64,000 bases of DNA from Gaiellasilicea sp963761905 (lineage in GTDB: Bacteria; Actinomycetota; Thermoleophilia; Gaiellales; Gaiellaceae): NCBI GenBank assembly GCA_963761905.1, contig CAVXIQ010000003.1, forward strand, positions 1-64,000, read 5' to 3'. Within the stretch, counting starts at the first letter, position 1. Every line of letters starts with the position of its first letter. The notes under the pieces were generated by a model. It was given only the letters and a program-made list of their open reading frames with translations, ran no database searches and was not told the DNA's origin. This document shows positions 16,559 to 26,517 of the stretch, piece by piece. The position numbers and the translations under genes were made by a program.

Positions 16559-18240
16559 CAGTATTTTCGCTCCTCTGGGAGATATTTGGTGAAGCGCACA
16601 TCCTTGTACGAGAGCTCGGGCGCGCCGTCGACCCAGCGGGTGATCGAGTGGCGCATGAAGTTCTCGTCGTCGCGCGCCGGGTAGTCGTGCGGTCGCGAGT
16701 GGGCGCCGCGGCTCTCCTTGCGCGCGATCCCGGCCTGGAGCATGCAGGAGGCGATGTCGAGGAGGTAGCCGAGCTCGAGCGCCTGGGTCAGGTCGGAGTT
16801 GAAGACCTCGCCCTTGTCCTCGACGACGACGGTGGGATAGCGGTCGCGGAGCCCCTCGATGATCTCGATCTGCCTCGCCATCTGCTCCTCGCGCCTGAAG
16901 ACGCCGAAGTTCTCGAGCATCGTCTGACCGAGCTCGTCGCGGATCTTCCAGGGGCGCTCGCCTTCGGTGCGTGCAAGCAGGCCCTTCAGCTCCCGCTCGG
17001 CGTCGCGCGTCGCGGAGACCGGCACCTCCACGGTCGTGTGCGAGAGCGCCCACTCGGCGGCGGCGCGCCCGGAGCGGCGCCCGAAGGTGATCGTCTCCAT
17101 CAGCGAGTTGCCGCCGAGCCGGTTCGCGCCGTGCACCGAGACGCAGGCGACCTCGCCCGCCGCGTAGAGGCCGGTCAGCTCGGTGAGGCCGTCGGTATCC
17201 GTCTCGACGCCGCCCATGTGGTAGTGGGCGCCGGGCCGAACCGGGATCGGCTCGTGGATCGGGTCGACGCCCGCATAGACCATCGCGAGCTCTCGCGAGC
17301 CCGGCAGCCGGGTGAGGATGCGCTCGGCGCCGAGGTGCGTCAGGTCGAGGAGGACGGAGCCGTTGATCCCGCGCCCCTCGTCGATCTCGGTCTGCTCGGA
17401 CCGCGAGACGACGTCGCGGCTCGCGAGATCCTTCGCGGTCGGCGCGTAGCGCTCCATGAACCGCTCGCCCTCGGAGTTGCGCAGGATCCCTCCTTCGCCG
17501 CGGCAACCCTCGGTGATCAGGATCCCGCTCGGATACATCGTCGTCGGGTGGAACTGCATGAACTCGATGTCCTTCAGCGGCAGGCCGGCGCGCAGAGCCA
17601 TCGACATCCCGTCGCCCGTGCAGGCGTACGCGTTCGTCGTCGCGCGATAGAGGCGGCCGACGCCGCCCGTCGCGAGCAGCACCGTCTTGCCGCCGAACGC
17701 CTTCAGGCCGCCGTGCAGCAGATCCCAGGCGATCACTCCCTGGCACCGGTCCTCGTGGATCACGAGCTGCCACGCGAAGAACTCCTCGTAGACGGTGATG
17801 TCGCGCTTGACGAGCTGTTCGTAGAGGACCTGGATCAGGACGTGGCCGGTGATGTCGGCCGCGTAGACCGTGCGCGGCGAGCCGGCGGCGCCGAACGGGC
17901 GCTGCGCGAGCTTGCCGTCTTCGCCGCGCGAGAAGACCGCGCCCCACTGCTCGAGCTGGTAGATGTCGAGCGGCGCCTCGCGCGTGAAGATCTCGATCGA
18001 GTCCTGGTCGCCGAGGTAGTCCGACCCCTTGACGGTGTCGAAGGCGTGACTCTCGGGACTGTCCTCGCCGGCGTTTCCGAGGGCCGCGTTGATCCCGCCC
18101 TCTGCCGCGCCGGAGTGGCTGCGGGTCGGATGGAGCTTGGAGATGATCGCGACGTCCGCACCGGCATCGTGAGCCTCGATCGCGGCGCGCATTCCCGCGC
18201 AACCGGCGCCGATCACGAGTACGTCGTGCTTCGCCTCCAC
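16558..18240 (-). CDS. sdhA: Succinate dehydrogenase/fumarate reductase flavoprotein subunit
   Basis: Oxidises succinate to fumarate, or the reverse. The FAD-binding VIGAGCAG lies near the N terminus. RSHSGAAEGG carries the histidine that binds FAD covalently in this family, and the capping and catalytic segments FMQFHPTT and HYHMGGV follow. GTG 18240 gives 560 aa and is preceded by TAACGT eight bases upstream, a nearly leaderless start. A TTG at 18288 would add 16 residues. The N terminus shows no twin-arginine export signal, so the enzyme is probably cytoplasm-facing. Confidence 0.94.
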   Translation of the reverse strand: MEAKHDVLVIGAGCAGMRAAIEAHDAGADVAIISKLHPTRSHSGAAEGGINAALGNAGEDSPESHAFDTVKGSDYLGDQDSIEIFTREAPLDIYQLEQWGAVFSRGEDGKLAQRPFGAAGSPRTVYAADITGHVLIQVLYEQLVKRDITVYEEFFAWQLVIHEDRCQGVIAWDLLHGGLKAFGGKTVLLATGGVGRLYRATTNAYACTGDGMSMALRAGLPLKDIEFMQFHPTTMYPSGILITEGCRGEGGILRNSEGERFMERYAPTAKDLASRDVVSRSEQTEIDEGRGINGSVLLDLTHLGAERILTRLPGSRELAMVYAGVDPIHEPIPVRPGAHYHMGGVETDTDGLTELTGLYAAGEVACVSVHGANRLGGNSLMETITFGRRSGRAAAEWALSHTTVEVPVSATRDAERELKGLLARTEGERPWKIRDELGQTMLENFGVFRREEQMARQIEIIEGLRDRYPTVVVEDKGEVFNSDLTQALELGYLLDIASCMLQAGIARKESRGAHSRPHDYPARDDENFMRHSITRWVDGAPELSYKDVRFTKYLPEERKY

Positions 18241-18337
18241 CGCGGTTGACGTTATCGGAACCCTTCGTGCCGAGGCGGCAGCCTCCAAGCTAGGACGTTC
18301 GGCTACTCGAGCGAAACGGGTGAAGGCCTTTCCATTT

Positions 18338-19420
18338 TCAGGGCCGTACCAGCGTCAGGTCGAGGCGGCCGGGTGCGCCCTTCCGAGTGACCCGAATCGC
18401 GGCCGTCCGGACGCCGCAGGCGACGTACGTGAGCCGACGGGTCGTAACGCCCGACCAGAGGCCACGCGCGAGCACGGTTCGCCCGTCGGCCGTGACGAGC
18501 TCGAGCTCGTCGAGCCGTCCCGCCGGCACGCGCAGATCGACGGCGACTTCCCCGTCGAGTGGGAGCGTGACCGGAACGAGCAGTCGCCGCGGGCCGGTCG
18601 CGGTGAAGCGACGGCTCAGGGTTCGGCGCGTCGGGGCAGACCAAGGAGCACCGACGTCCTGTGCGACCGCCTCGAGCGCCGCCGCATCCGGGTAGAAGCT
18701 GCCGTCGACGAGGCCCCAGCCGAACGGGATCCCTGCGCGCATCTCGTTCGTCGCGCGGTATGCCTCGGCGAAGGCCTCGGCCGGATCGAGCCGGTAGTTG
18801 GCTCCGCCGTCGGCCGGAAAGGCGGTCCGGCCCGCCGCACGGCGACAGACATCTTCCATGGTCGCCCAGCGCTTCGGGCCCCAGTCGAGCGCGCGCCAGG
18901 GCGGATTCTTGCGGTGCGCGGCAACGTGGTGTCCGTACTCGTGCCGGGCGATCTCCTCCGGGGTGACGCCGTTGACGGTATCGCCGCCGACCACGAGCTC
19001 GTTGCCGCCGTAGCAGCCAAGCGCCTGCGGTCCGCAGAGCGCCGCGATCTCCGTCTGCGGTGCGATCCTGATCGTCGCCAGCCGAAGCTCGTCGGCGTGC
19101 AGCAGGCCAGCGAAGAAGTCGGCCCAGACCTGCGGCGAGACCAGCTCGGGCGGATACGCGTCGGACACGTAGACGATCACCTGCTCGCCTGACGCCGAGA
19201 CGAGCGGGCCGCCGTGCCAGGCGAGCGAGCGCCGCTTCCGAGCAGGAGCCCGCCCGGCGTCGGCGGTAAGCCCGTGCGGCGCGGCGTAGCGAGCGTCCCG
19301 GAGACGACCGGAGCCGTCTCCGGGGACACTGGCGATCCAGGCGGCGGCGATGGTGGTTGCGAGCGCGCAGAGCGCCGCAGCCGCCGCCTGGACTCCCCGG
19401 TTGCGAGCTACTTGAGACAA
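18338..19420 (-). CDS. Secreted metalloprotease-like protein (HEYGH)
   Basis: 360 aa. A hydrophobic signal segment lies at residues about 10-30. A central ARHEYGHHVA segment fits the HExxH zinc-binding motif. The C-terminal 120 residues look like a beta-rich accessory domain. The family was not recognised beyond that; the activity is inferred from the motif. TTG 19420 overlaps the end of the upstream secreted-protein gene by 13 bases, so the two are probably co-translated. About 97 bases separate its stop from the sdhA start. Confidence 0.68.
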   Translation of the reverse strand: MSQVARNRGVQAAAAALCALATTIAAAWIASVPGDGSGRLRDARYAAPHGLTADAGRAPARKRRSLAWHGGPLVSASGEQVIVYVSDAYPPELVSPQVWADFFAGLLHADELRLATIRIAPQTEIAALCGPQALGCYGGNELVVGGDTVNGVTPEEIARHEYGHHVAAHRKNPPWRALDWGPKRWATMEDVCRRAAGRTAFPADGGANYRLDPAEAFAEAYRATNEMRAGIPFGWGLVDGSFYPDAAALEAVAQDVGAPWSAPTRRTLSRRFTATGPRRLLVPVTLPLDGEVAVDLRVPAGRLDELELVTADGRTVLARGLWSGVTTRRLTYVACGVRTAAIRVTRKGAPGRLDLTLVRP

Positions 19421-19887
19421 ACCGCGTAGACCGTCCCGGAAGCGCCGTTCGTTTCCGACAGGTTGGCGAGGTAGATCTGCCAACCGCTGCCGTCGGCGGT
19501 CGGCAAGGAGTCGAGCGCGACCACGAATGCGTCGCTGTCGTATCCGAAGCCTCCGCCTACCGCCTTCTCGCCCGAGCCGCAGGTTGCGGTGAACGCCGCC
19601 CCCCTGTCGGCAGTGAGCGAGAACGCCGCGGTCTTGGTCGAGACGAGCCCGGCTGCCGTGCTGGCGGGGCCTGCCAGCTGCCCCGCCTGTTGCACCATCG
19701 CGGTTGTGGCCTGAGGGCCGAGCTTTTTCGCCACGTCGGCCACAGCGGCCTGCTTTGCCTTGTCCGCCGTGAGCGCCCGCTTCGCGAGCGGCACGATGCC
19801 GGCCGCGACCGCCGTGCCGCTCAGCGCGACGAAGAGCGCGATCAGCGAGACCACGAACGCGGGGCTGAGGTGCTTGCGAATCATCAT
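19408..19887 (-). CDS. Secreted protein of unknown function
   Basis: 159 aa. A clear signal peptide (residues 1-29, ending GTAVAAG) precedes an Ala/Lys-rich stretch and a beta-rich C-terminal half with a CGSGEKAVGGGFGYDS segment. GGAG precedes ATG 19887, and an alternative ATG is the next codon. It lies between a 40-residue protein (ATGA overlap) and the metalloprotease-like gene (overlap), forming a three-gene coupled unit. No enzymatic motif is visible. Confidence 0.8.
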   Translation of the reverse strand: MMIRKHLSPAFVVSLIALFVALSGTAVAAGIVPLAKRALTADKAKQAAVADVAKKLGPQATTAMVQQAGQLAGPASTAAGLVSTKTAAFSLTADRGAAFTATCGSGEKAVGGGFGYDSDAFVVALDSLPTADGSGWQIYLANLSETNGASGTVYAVCLK

Positions 19888-20006
19888 CCGTTCTCCTTTC
19901 GCCGCGCCTTGCCCGGCTTGCGGGCTCCGGCGCGGAATGCATTGACGACGGCGAGGTAGCGCTGGATCTCTCTGATCAACGCCTCGACGTCGATGGTCTT
20001 GTCCAC
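19884..20006 (-). CDS. Small protein of 40 residues, coupled to secreted protein
   Basis: GTG 20006 to TGA 19884; the TGA overlaps the ATG of the secreted protein as ATGA. The peptide begins VDKTIDVEALIREIQR and has a basic tail (ARKPGKARRKENG). A short amphipathic helix is likely. CACAGT is six bases before the GTG, matching the leaderless pattern. The function is unknown. It faces the start of the large regulator at 20100 across 93 bases, so the regulator may control this unit. Confidence 0.6.
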   Translation of the reverse strand: MDKTIDVEALIREIQRYLAVVNAFRAGARKPGKARRKENG

Positions 20007-20099
20007 GCGCGCACTGTGGGCGGCGCCGCCCATCGCGGCTCTCATCCGGCGCTCATCCCGCCTCTATTCGGCGGTCGTGCGAGGTGCTACAAACGGTGG

Positions 20100-23000
20100 G
20101 TGGAGATTCGGCTGCTCGGGCCTCTCCAGCTCGTCCGGGAGGAGCTCGTACCGCTGCCGCGCCGCCAGCAGCGCGCGCTTCTCGCGGTGCTCGCTCTTCA
20201 TGCCGGCGAGGTCGTCTCCACCGACCGCCTGATCGAGGATCTCTGGGGTGCCGACGCGCCGCGCTCCGCCCTCGGCTCGCTGCAGAACGCCGTCTACTCG
20301 TTGCGCAAGGCTCTCGGGTCGGACGCCCTCCTGACGGAGCCGCCCGGGTACCGGCTCGCGCTCGAACCCGAACGGGTCGACGCGCTTGCGCTTCGAGCGG
20401 CTCCTCGAGGAGGCGCGCGCCGCTCCGGCCGGCACGCGCGGCGCGCTGCTCGCCGACGCACTCGCGCTCTGGCGCGGCCCCGCGCTCGACGACCTCGCCT
20501 TCGAGCCGTTTGCGGGAGTGGAGATCGCCCGACTCGAGGGGCTGCGGCTCGACGCGGAAGAGGAGCGGCTCGCCGGCGAGCTCGGCCTCGGCCGGCACGA
20601 CCGGCTCGTGCCCGAGCTCGAGTCGCTGGTCGCCGCGAACCCGCTCCGGGATCGGCTGCGCGGCCAGCTGATGCTCGCGCTCTATCGCTCGGGGCGGCAC
20701 GCCGAGGCGCTCGAGGTCTACCGTGCGGCGCGGCTCGCGCTCGCGGACGAGCGCGGCCTCGACCCCTCCCCCGAGCTGCAGCGGCTCGAGCGCGCGATCC
20801 TGCGCCAAGACTCCGCGCTCGAATTCCGGGAAGAGTCGCCGACCGAGCTTCGGGCGGCGCCTCTGGAACGCCGCGTGATCTCGGTTCTCGCCGCGGTTCC
20901 GCCCGCGCTGGACGATCCCGAGCTTCTGGTGGCCTCGCTGGACGCGCTGCTGGAGCGAACGCGCTCGGTCTCTGCAGCAGTACGGCGGCGCCCTGGAGCG
21001 CTTCGGGCCCGAGGGGCTCGTGGCGACCTTCTCCGGTCGCGACGACGACGCGCTGCGCGCCGTACGCGCAGCCGCCGAGCTGGCGTTGCCGGCCGCGGTC
21101 TCGACGGGCGAGGCGGTGCTGGCCGAGGCGGGAGCGACGGGCGCCGTCGTCACGCGCGCGTCCGAGCTTGCGCACAGCGGCGGCGGCCTCCGCCTCGACG
21201 CGCGGACGTTCGCGCTCGTCCGCGACGCGCTCACGGCCGAGCCGGACGGCGACGCATTCCTCGTCACCGCGCTCGACGAGGAGGCCGAGGGCCGAGCGCG
21301 ACGGCTCGACCTGCCGCTCGTGGGCCGTATCGCGGAGCTCGAGCGCCTTTGCAACGCCTTCGATGAGACGGTGGCCGAGCGCGCGTGCCGCGTCGTGACG
21401 GTGCTCGGCGAGCCCGGGATCGGAAAGACGCGGCTCGCGCGCGAAGTCGCCCAGCGGCTCAACAAGGACGCGACCGTCCTCGTGGCACGCTGCCTTTCCT
21501 ACGGCGAGGGCGCGACCTTCCTGCCGCTCCTTGCGGCGCTCCGGCGAGCCGAGCCTGAGCAGACGCTGCGCGACGAGCCGGATGCCGACCTCGTGGTCGA
21601 GCGGCTGGCTGCGCTCGCAGATGGATCGGACGCGAGCTCGCTCGGCGAGTCGTACTGGGCCGTGCGGCGGCTGCTCGAGACGCTCGCGGCGCGCACGCCG
21701 GTCCTGCTCGTCCTCGACGACGTCCACTGGGCCGAGCCGGCACTGCTCGACCTCGTCGACTACCTGGCCGAGCGCGTCGCCGCACCGCTGCTCGCCCTCT
21801 GCCTCGCCCGTCCGGAGCTCGAGCGCCCGCTCGGCGAGACGTTCACGCTCGGCCCGCTCGCCGCGGACGAGGCACTGGCGGTCGCCGAAGGGATCGCCGA
21901 GCTCGACGACGCGACCCACGCGCGGATCGTCGAGCTCGCCGAGGGGAACGCGCTCTACGTCGAGCAGCTCGCCGTCTACGCGGTCGAGGGCGGCGAAGGG
22001 CTTCCGCCCACGCTCGAGGCAGTGCTCTCCGGCCGACTCGGGCGGCTGCCCGATGCAGAGCGCAACGTGCTCCAGCGCGCGGCGGTCGCCGGCCGCGAGT
22101 TCTCGCGCGGCGCGGTCGCGGCGCTGACCGAGACGCCGATCGACGCACAGCTCCTCTCGCTCTCGCGGCGCGGGCTGATCCACGCCGCTCCGGACGCCGC
22201 GCCCGGCGACGACGGCTATCGCTTCCACCACGTCCTCCTCCGCGACGCGGCCTACGAGACGCTGACGAAGCGCGAGCGGGCAGCCCTGCACGAGCGCTCG
22301 GCGGCATGGCTCGACCGCGACGGTACCCGGCGACGACGCCCTCGTCGGCTTCCACCTCGAGCAGGCCGTGCTGCTCCGGCGCGAGCTCGGCGAGGACGCG
22401 GACGCCGAGCGCGCGGGTGAGCGGCTCGGCGACGCCGCGATGCGCGCCTGGCGGCAGAACGACACGCGGGCGGCCGTAGGTCTACTTCGCCGGGCGACGG
22501 ATCTGCTGGCTGCCGGCGATCTGCGCGCGGAGCTGCTCTGCGAGCTCGCGGTTGCGGAGCGCAACGCAGGCGAGCCCGGCGATGCGCTCGTTCGGGCGGC
22601 CGAGGACGCACAGGCGGCCGGGAGCAAACGAGTCTCGGCGCGGATCGAGGTCGAGCAGGCGGCCGTCGACTTCCGCGCCGGCGATCTCGCTGCCGCAGAG
22701 CTGTTCGAGACCGCCCAAGACTCAATCAGAGTCCTCACAGCGGCGGGCGATGACCGTGCCGTCGGTCGCGCCTGGCTCGCTGTCACCGTCGTTCATGAGT
22801 GGGCGTGCCGCTACGCCGACGCGGCCGAGGCGGCGCGCGCGGCGTCCAAGAGTTATGCACGCGCGGCATTCTCGCCGGCCTTGGTCGACGCCACGCTCAC
22901 CTTCAGCCTGGTCTTCGGGCCGACACATGTGCGGGACGCAATCGCCGAATGCGGAGAGCTGCGCGATGTTGCACCGGATCGGTTGAGCGAGGCGAATGTG

Positions 23001-23656
23001 AGCTCGTCGCTCGGGGCGCTCGCCGCACTCGAAGGCAGGTTCGAGGACGCCCGCACACTGTGTAACCACGCGCGCGCCAGTTACGAGGACATCGGCGATA
23101 CCCGCGCCCTCAATGCGGTCTGGCGCACGAAAGCGCTGCTCGTCGTCCGCCGGGCGGGCGATCTCGACGCCGCCATCGCAATCGCTCGAGACGGGAAGCG
23201 GTACTACCAGCAGCACGGCGCCCGCGCGTACGTGAGCACGTGGGCCGCTCGCCTCGCCGAGCTCATGTACTGGAGCGGACAGTACGAGGAGGCACGACGG
23301 TCGGTCGTCGTCGCGCGCGAGGGAGCAGTCGCTCACGACGTCTACGTCCAGTTCCTCTGGCGCTCGACGGCGGCGAAGCTCGCAGCCCGAGAGGGCCGGG
23401 CGAAGGAAGCTGACCGCCTGAGCAAGGAGGCGCTACGGCTCGCCGCCGCAAGCGATTCGCCGCTGCTTCTCGCCGATCTCTGGGTCGCGCGCGCCGAGGT
23501 CCTCCAGCTCGGAGGACAACCGAGCCGCGGCCGCAGAGGCAGCCGAGCGAGCGCGAGCCGCTCCTGCGAGAGAAGGGCGACGCGGCCGGGGTCGCCGAGG
23601 TCGAGCGTCTGCTCTCGCGCAGACAGACGAAGAGCCCGTCAGGGCTCTCCGTCTGA
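20100..23656 (+). CDS. Large SARP/BTAD-AAA-TPR transcriptional regulator (five frameshifts)
   Basis: After repair, about 1183 aa. A winged-helix OmpR-type DNA-binding domain (residues 1-95, RLLGPLQL) comes first, then a bacterial transcriptional activator domain to about 240. A degenerate nucleotide-cyclase-like domain (about 250-385) follows. An AAA ATPase has Walker A GEPGIGKT and Walker B VLLVLDDVHW. A long TPR region ends the protein. The parts lie in successive frames; removing one base near 20385, 20973, 22321, 23510 and 23555 joins all of them. GTG 20100 follows TACAAA (20088-20093) by six bases. Such AfsR-like proteins usually activate neighbouring operons. Confidence 0.82.
23631..23648 (+). 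terminator. Hairpin at the end of the large regulator
   Basis: AGAGCCC (23631-23637) and GGGCTCT (23642-23648) form a seven-pair stem with a four-base loop just before the regulator's TGA. There is no T-run, so termination is plausible but unproven; the hairpin also faces the converging Gly-rich peptide gene 28 bases on. Confidence 0.45.
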
Positions 23657-23676
23657 GTTGAGACGAGGCAACTGGA

Positions 23677-23733
23677 CTACCCGCCGCCCCCGCCGCCGCC
23701 GCCTCCGTCGTTCGGGCAATGACGCTTCCGCAT
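23677..23733 (-). CDS. 18-residue Gly-rich peptide with perfect ribosome-binding site
   Basis: ATG 23733 to TAG 23677 encodes MRKRHCPNDGGGGGGGGG. A perfect AGGAGGT lies six bases before the ATG, much stronger than at most genes here. The GGCGCA and TGCGCC arms (23734-23739, 23751-23756) would form a six-pair stem with the ribosome-binding site in its loop. The peptide has one Cys, one His and nine terminal glycines. I recognise no family; a modified or signalling peptide or a metal binder is conceivable. It converges with the large regulator. Confidence 0.5.
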   Translation of the reverse strand: MRKRHCPNDGGGGGGGGG

Positions 23734-23814
23734 GGCGCACCTCCTTTCTGTGCGCCACGCTCGAGCCGGGTCCAAACGGCCCGGTCACGGTTCGCCAACG
23801 GCCCGCTAACGACG

Positions 23815-23838
23815 AAGGGCGGCCTCGCGGCCGCCCTT
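23815..23838 (-). terminator. Terminator hairpin downstream of pckA
   Basis: AAGGGCGGCC (23815-23824) pairs perfectly with GGCCGCCCTT (23829-23838) around a four-base loop, 24 bases beyond the pckA stop. The strong stem is followed on the minus strand only by a weak T-rich stretch. It should separate pckA transcription from the Gly-rich peptide gene. Confidence 0.65.
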
Positions 23839-23861
23839 CAACTCACATCAGATCGAGAGAC

Positions 23862-25445
23862 TCAGACCCGCGGGCCGGCCTCGACGAGATTGTCGTCCGC
23901 GTCGAACTTCGCGAAGTTGTCGTTGAACATCGTCGCGAGCTCGCGCGCCTTCTCGTCGTACGCCTCGGGATCGGCCCAGGTCGTGCGCGGGTCGAGCAGG
24001 CCGTCGCTCACGCCCGGCACCGACACGGGCACCTCGAAGCCGAAGATCGGGTCGGTGCGGTACTCGACTCCTGCCAGCTCGCCCGAGAGCGCCGCCGAGA
24101 GGAGCGCGCGGGTCGCCTGGATCGGCATCCGCTCGCCCTCGCCGTACGGCCCGCCCGTCCAGCCGGTGTTCACGAGCCAGACGGCGGCGCCGTGCTCGTC
24201 GAGCTTCTTGCCGAGCATCCGCGCGTAGATCTTCGGCGACTGCGGGAGGAAGGGCGCGCCGAAGCAGGCGGAGAAGGTCGGCTGCGGCTCCTTGACCCCG
24301 ATCTCCGTCCCGGCGAGCTTCGCCGTGAAGCCGGAGAGGAAGTAGAACATCGCCTGGTCGCGGGTCAGGCGGGCGATCGGCGGCAGGATCCCGAAGGCGT
24401 CGGCGGTCAGCATCACGACCGACTTAGGATGCCCGGCACGCTTCTCAGGAAGCGCATTCGGAATCTGCTCGAGCTTGTAGGCGGCGCGGGTGTTCTCGGT
24501 CTTCGCCGCGTCGTCGAGGTCGAGCACGCCGTCCTCGTCGAGCACCACGTTCTCGAGGATCGTCCCGTAGGTTTGCGTCGTCCGGTAGATGTCCGGCTCG
24601 GCCTCGGCCGAGAGGCGGATCACCTTCGCGTAGCAGCCGCCCTCGATGTTGAAGACGCCCGAGTCGCCCCAGCCGTGCTCGTCGTCGCCGATCAGCGAGC
24701 GCTCGGGATCGGCCGACAGCGTCGTCTTTCCGGTGCCGGAAAGTCCGAAGAAGATCGCCACGTCGCCGTCCCGGCCGACGTTCGCCGAGCAGTGCATCGG
24801 AAAGACGCCCTGGAGCGGCAGCCGGTCGTTCATCAGCGTGAAGATCGACTTCTTGATCTCGCCCGCGTAGAAGCTGCCGCCGATCAGCACCTCCTGGCGC
24901 GACGGGTGGAGCACGACGAAGGTGCCGCTCCGCGTGCCGTCCTCGTCGGGATCGGCCTCGACCGCGGGCGCGTGGAGGACGAGCGCCTGCGGCTCGAAGG
25001 CGCGCAACTCCTCCTCGCTCGGCTCGATGAACATCGTCTTCGCGAAGAGAGCGTGGTAGGGCCGGTCTGTGATCACGCGCACCGCGATCCGGTGGGCCGG
25101 GTCGGCGCCCGCGAAGGCGTCGACGACGTAGATGTCGTGGCCACTCAGATACTCGGTCACCTTCGCGCGCAGGCCCTCGAACCGCTCCTCGTCGATCGCG
25201 GCGTTGACGTCGCCCCACCAGATCCGCTCCTCGGAGCCGGGCTCGCGAACGATGAACTTGTCGTTGGGCGAGCGGCCGGTGTGGACGCCGGTGTCGACGG
25301 CGAGCGCGCCACCCTCGGCGATTCGCGCGTCCCCGCGCTCCAGTGCGTGCGAGTAGAGGAGCGACGTCGTCGGATTGCGGTAGACCTCGCCGGAAGGGTC
25401 GATCCCGTGCGTGTCGAGGTCCGTCGGTGACTCCGTCGTCGCCAT
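23862..25445 (-). CDS. pckA: Phosphoenolpyruvate carboxykinase (ATP)
   Basis: Converts oxaloacetate and ATP to phosphoenolpyruvate, the entry to gluconeogenesis. 527 aa, the usual length. The kinase loop GLSGTGKTT, the preceding HCSANVG metal-binding region and TGWTGGPYGEGERM are all present, identifying the ATP-dependent rather than GTP-dependent type. ATG 25445 is 11 bases after a minus-strand TACACT. Only 42 bases separate it from the divergent peptidase, so the two promoters overlap. Confidence 0.96.
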   Translation of the reverse strand: MATTESPTDLDTHGIDPSGEVYRNPTTSLLYSHALERGDARIAEGGALAVDTGVHTGRSPNDKFIVREPGSEERIWWGDVNAAIDEERFEGLRAKVTEYLSGHDIYVVDAFAGADPAHRIAVRVITDRPYHALFAKTMFIEPSEEELRAFEPQALVLHAPAVEADPDEDGTRSGTFVVLHPSRQEVLIGGSFYAGEIKKSIFTLMNDRLPLQGVFPMHCSANVGRDGDVAIFFGLSGTGKTTLSADPERSLIGDDEHGWGDSGVFNIEGGCYAKVIRLSAEAEPDIYRTTQTYGTILENVVLDEDGVLDLDDAAKTENTRAAYKLEQIPNALPEKRAGHPKSVVMLTADAFGILPPIARLTRDQAMFYFLSGFTAKLAGTEIGVKEPQPTFSACFGAPFLPQSPKIYARMLGKKLDEHGAAVWLVNTGWTGGPYGEGERMPIQATRALLSAALSGELAGVEYRTDPIFGFEVPVSVPGVSDGLLDPRTTWADPEAYDEKARELATMFNDNFAKFDADDNLVEAGPRV

Positions 25446-25487
25446 CGCGACCGCAGAGTGTACGAGACTTCGCGCTAGGGTCGCGCG
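25446..25487. promoter_or_regulatory. Overlapping divergent promoters pckA / P1 peptidase
   Basis: In 42 bases there is a minus-strand TACACT 11 bases before the pckA ATG and a plus-strand TAGGGT (25476-25481) six bases before the peptidase ATG. The two polymerases would clash over the same DNA, so the genes may be expressed alternatively. Confidence 0.5.
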
Positions 25488-26517
25488 ATGCGATTGCGTG
25501 GGCGGGCGCGTGAGCTCGGGATCACGATCGGGCGGCTCGAGCCGGGATCGGCCAACGCGATCACCGACGTCGAAGGCGTGCGAGTCGGGCACGCGACGCT
25601 CGTCGAAGGCTCTGACGTTCGCACCGGCGTCACCGTGGTGATCCCACCCGAGGAGTCGCTCTTCGCCGGCTGCCACCGGATCAACGGGAACGGCGAGCTG
25701 ACCGGGCTCGAATGGGTGCGCGATTCCGGGCTCCTGACGACGCCGATCGCGCTCACGAATACGCATTCCGTGGGCGTCGTACGCGACGCGCTGATCGCCG
25801 CCGCCGAGCACGAGCCGGACGACGACCGCTGGAGCCTGCCGGTGGTCGGCGAGACATGGGACGGTTTCCTCAACGACATCAACGGCTTCCACGTCAGGCC
25901 CGAGCACGTCGTCGCCGCGCTCGCAGCCGCAGACGGCGGCGCGGTCGAGGAGGGCGCGGTCGGCGGCGGCACCGGAATGATCTGCCACGGCTTCAAGGGC
26001 GGGATCGGCACGGCCTCGCGCAGCGTCGACGGCTCGACGGTCGGCGCCCTCGTCCAGGCGAACCACGGGCGGCGTCCGCGATTGCGCGTCAACGGCTTTC
26101 CCGTCGGCGAGCGGATCGACGGTGAGCGCGTGCCGCGGCCGACCTCGGGCGGCGAGGGCTCCGGCTCGATCATCGTCCTCCTCGCGACCGATGCGCCGCT
26201 GCTGCCGGGCCAGTGCGAGCGGCTCGCGCGGCGAGCCGCCTTCGGGATCGCCCGCACCGGCGGGATGGGCGAGCACTCGAGCGGCGACTTCGCGCTCTGC
26301 TTCGCGACCGGCAACCGAGGACTCGACGCCGACGATCAGGAGCTGGCGCTCCGGATGCTGAACGAGCAGCGGATCAACGGCCTCTACGAGGCGGTGATCG
26401 ACACCGTCGAGGAGTCGATCCTGAACGCACTCCTCGCCGCCGAGACGATGACGGGGCGCGCCGGCAACACCGCCCATTCGCTTCCGCACGACCTCCTGCT
26501 CGAGGCGCTGCGGCTAG
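25488..26517 (+). CDS. P1 family peptidase (DmpA/6-aminohexanoate-oligomer hydrolase type), 3' frameshift
   Basis: Self-processing Ntn-type aminopeptidase. The N-terminal NAITDVEGVRVGHATL and the LTNTHSVG segment are typical. GGEGSGSIIVLLATDAP carries the small-residue-Ser cleavage site from which the beta chain would start. About 342 aa if one extra base near 26514 is ignored, which then ends the frame on the TAG of a shared CTAG with the converging ABC gene. Without repair the frame runs far into the antisense of that gene. It is leaderless: TAGGGT six bases before ATG. Confidence 0.83.

Noticed and set aside
16648..18249. 533-codon plus-strand frame opposite sdhA
   Set aside because: sdhA is unmistakable on the other strand; the frame is a codon-bias shadow.
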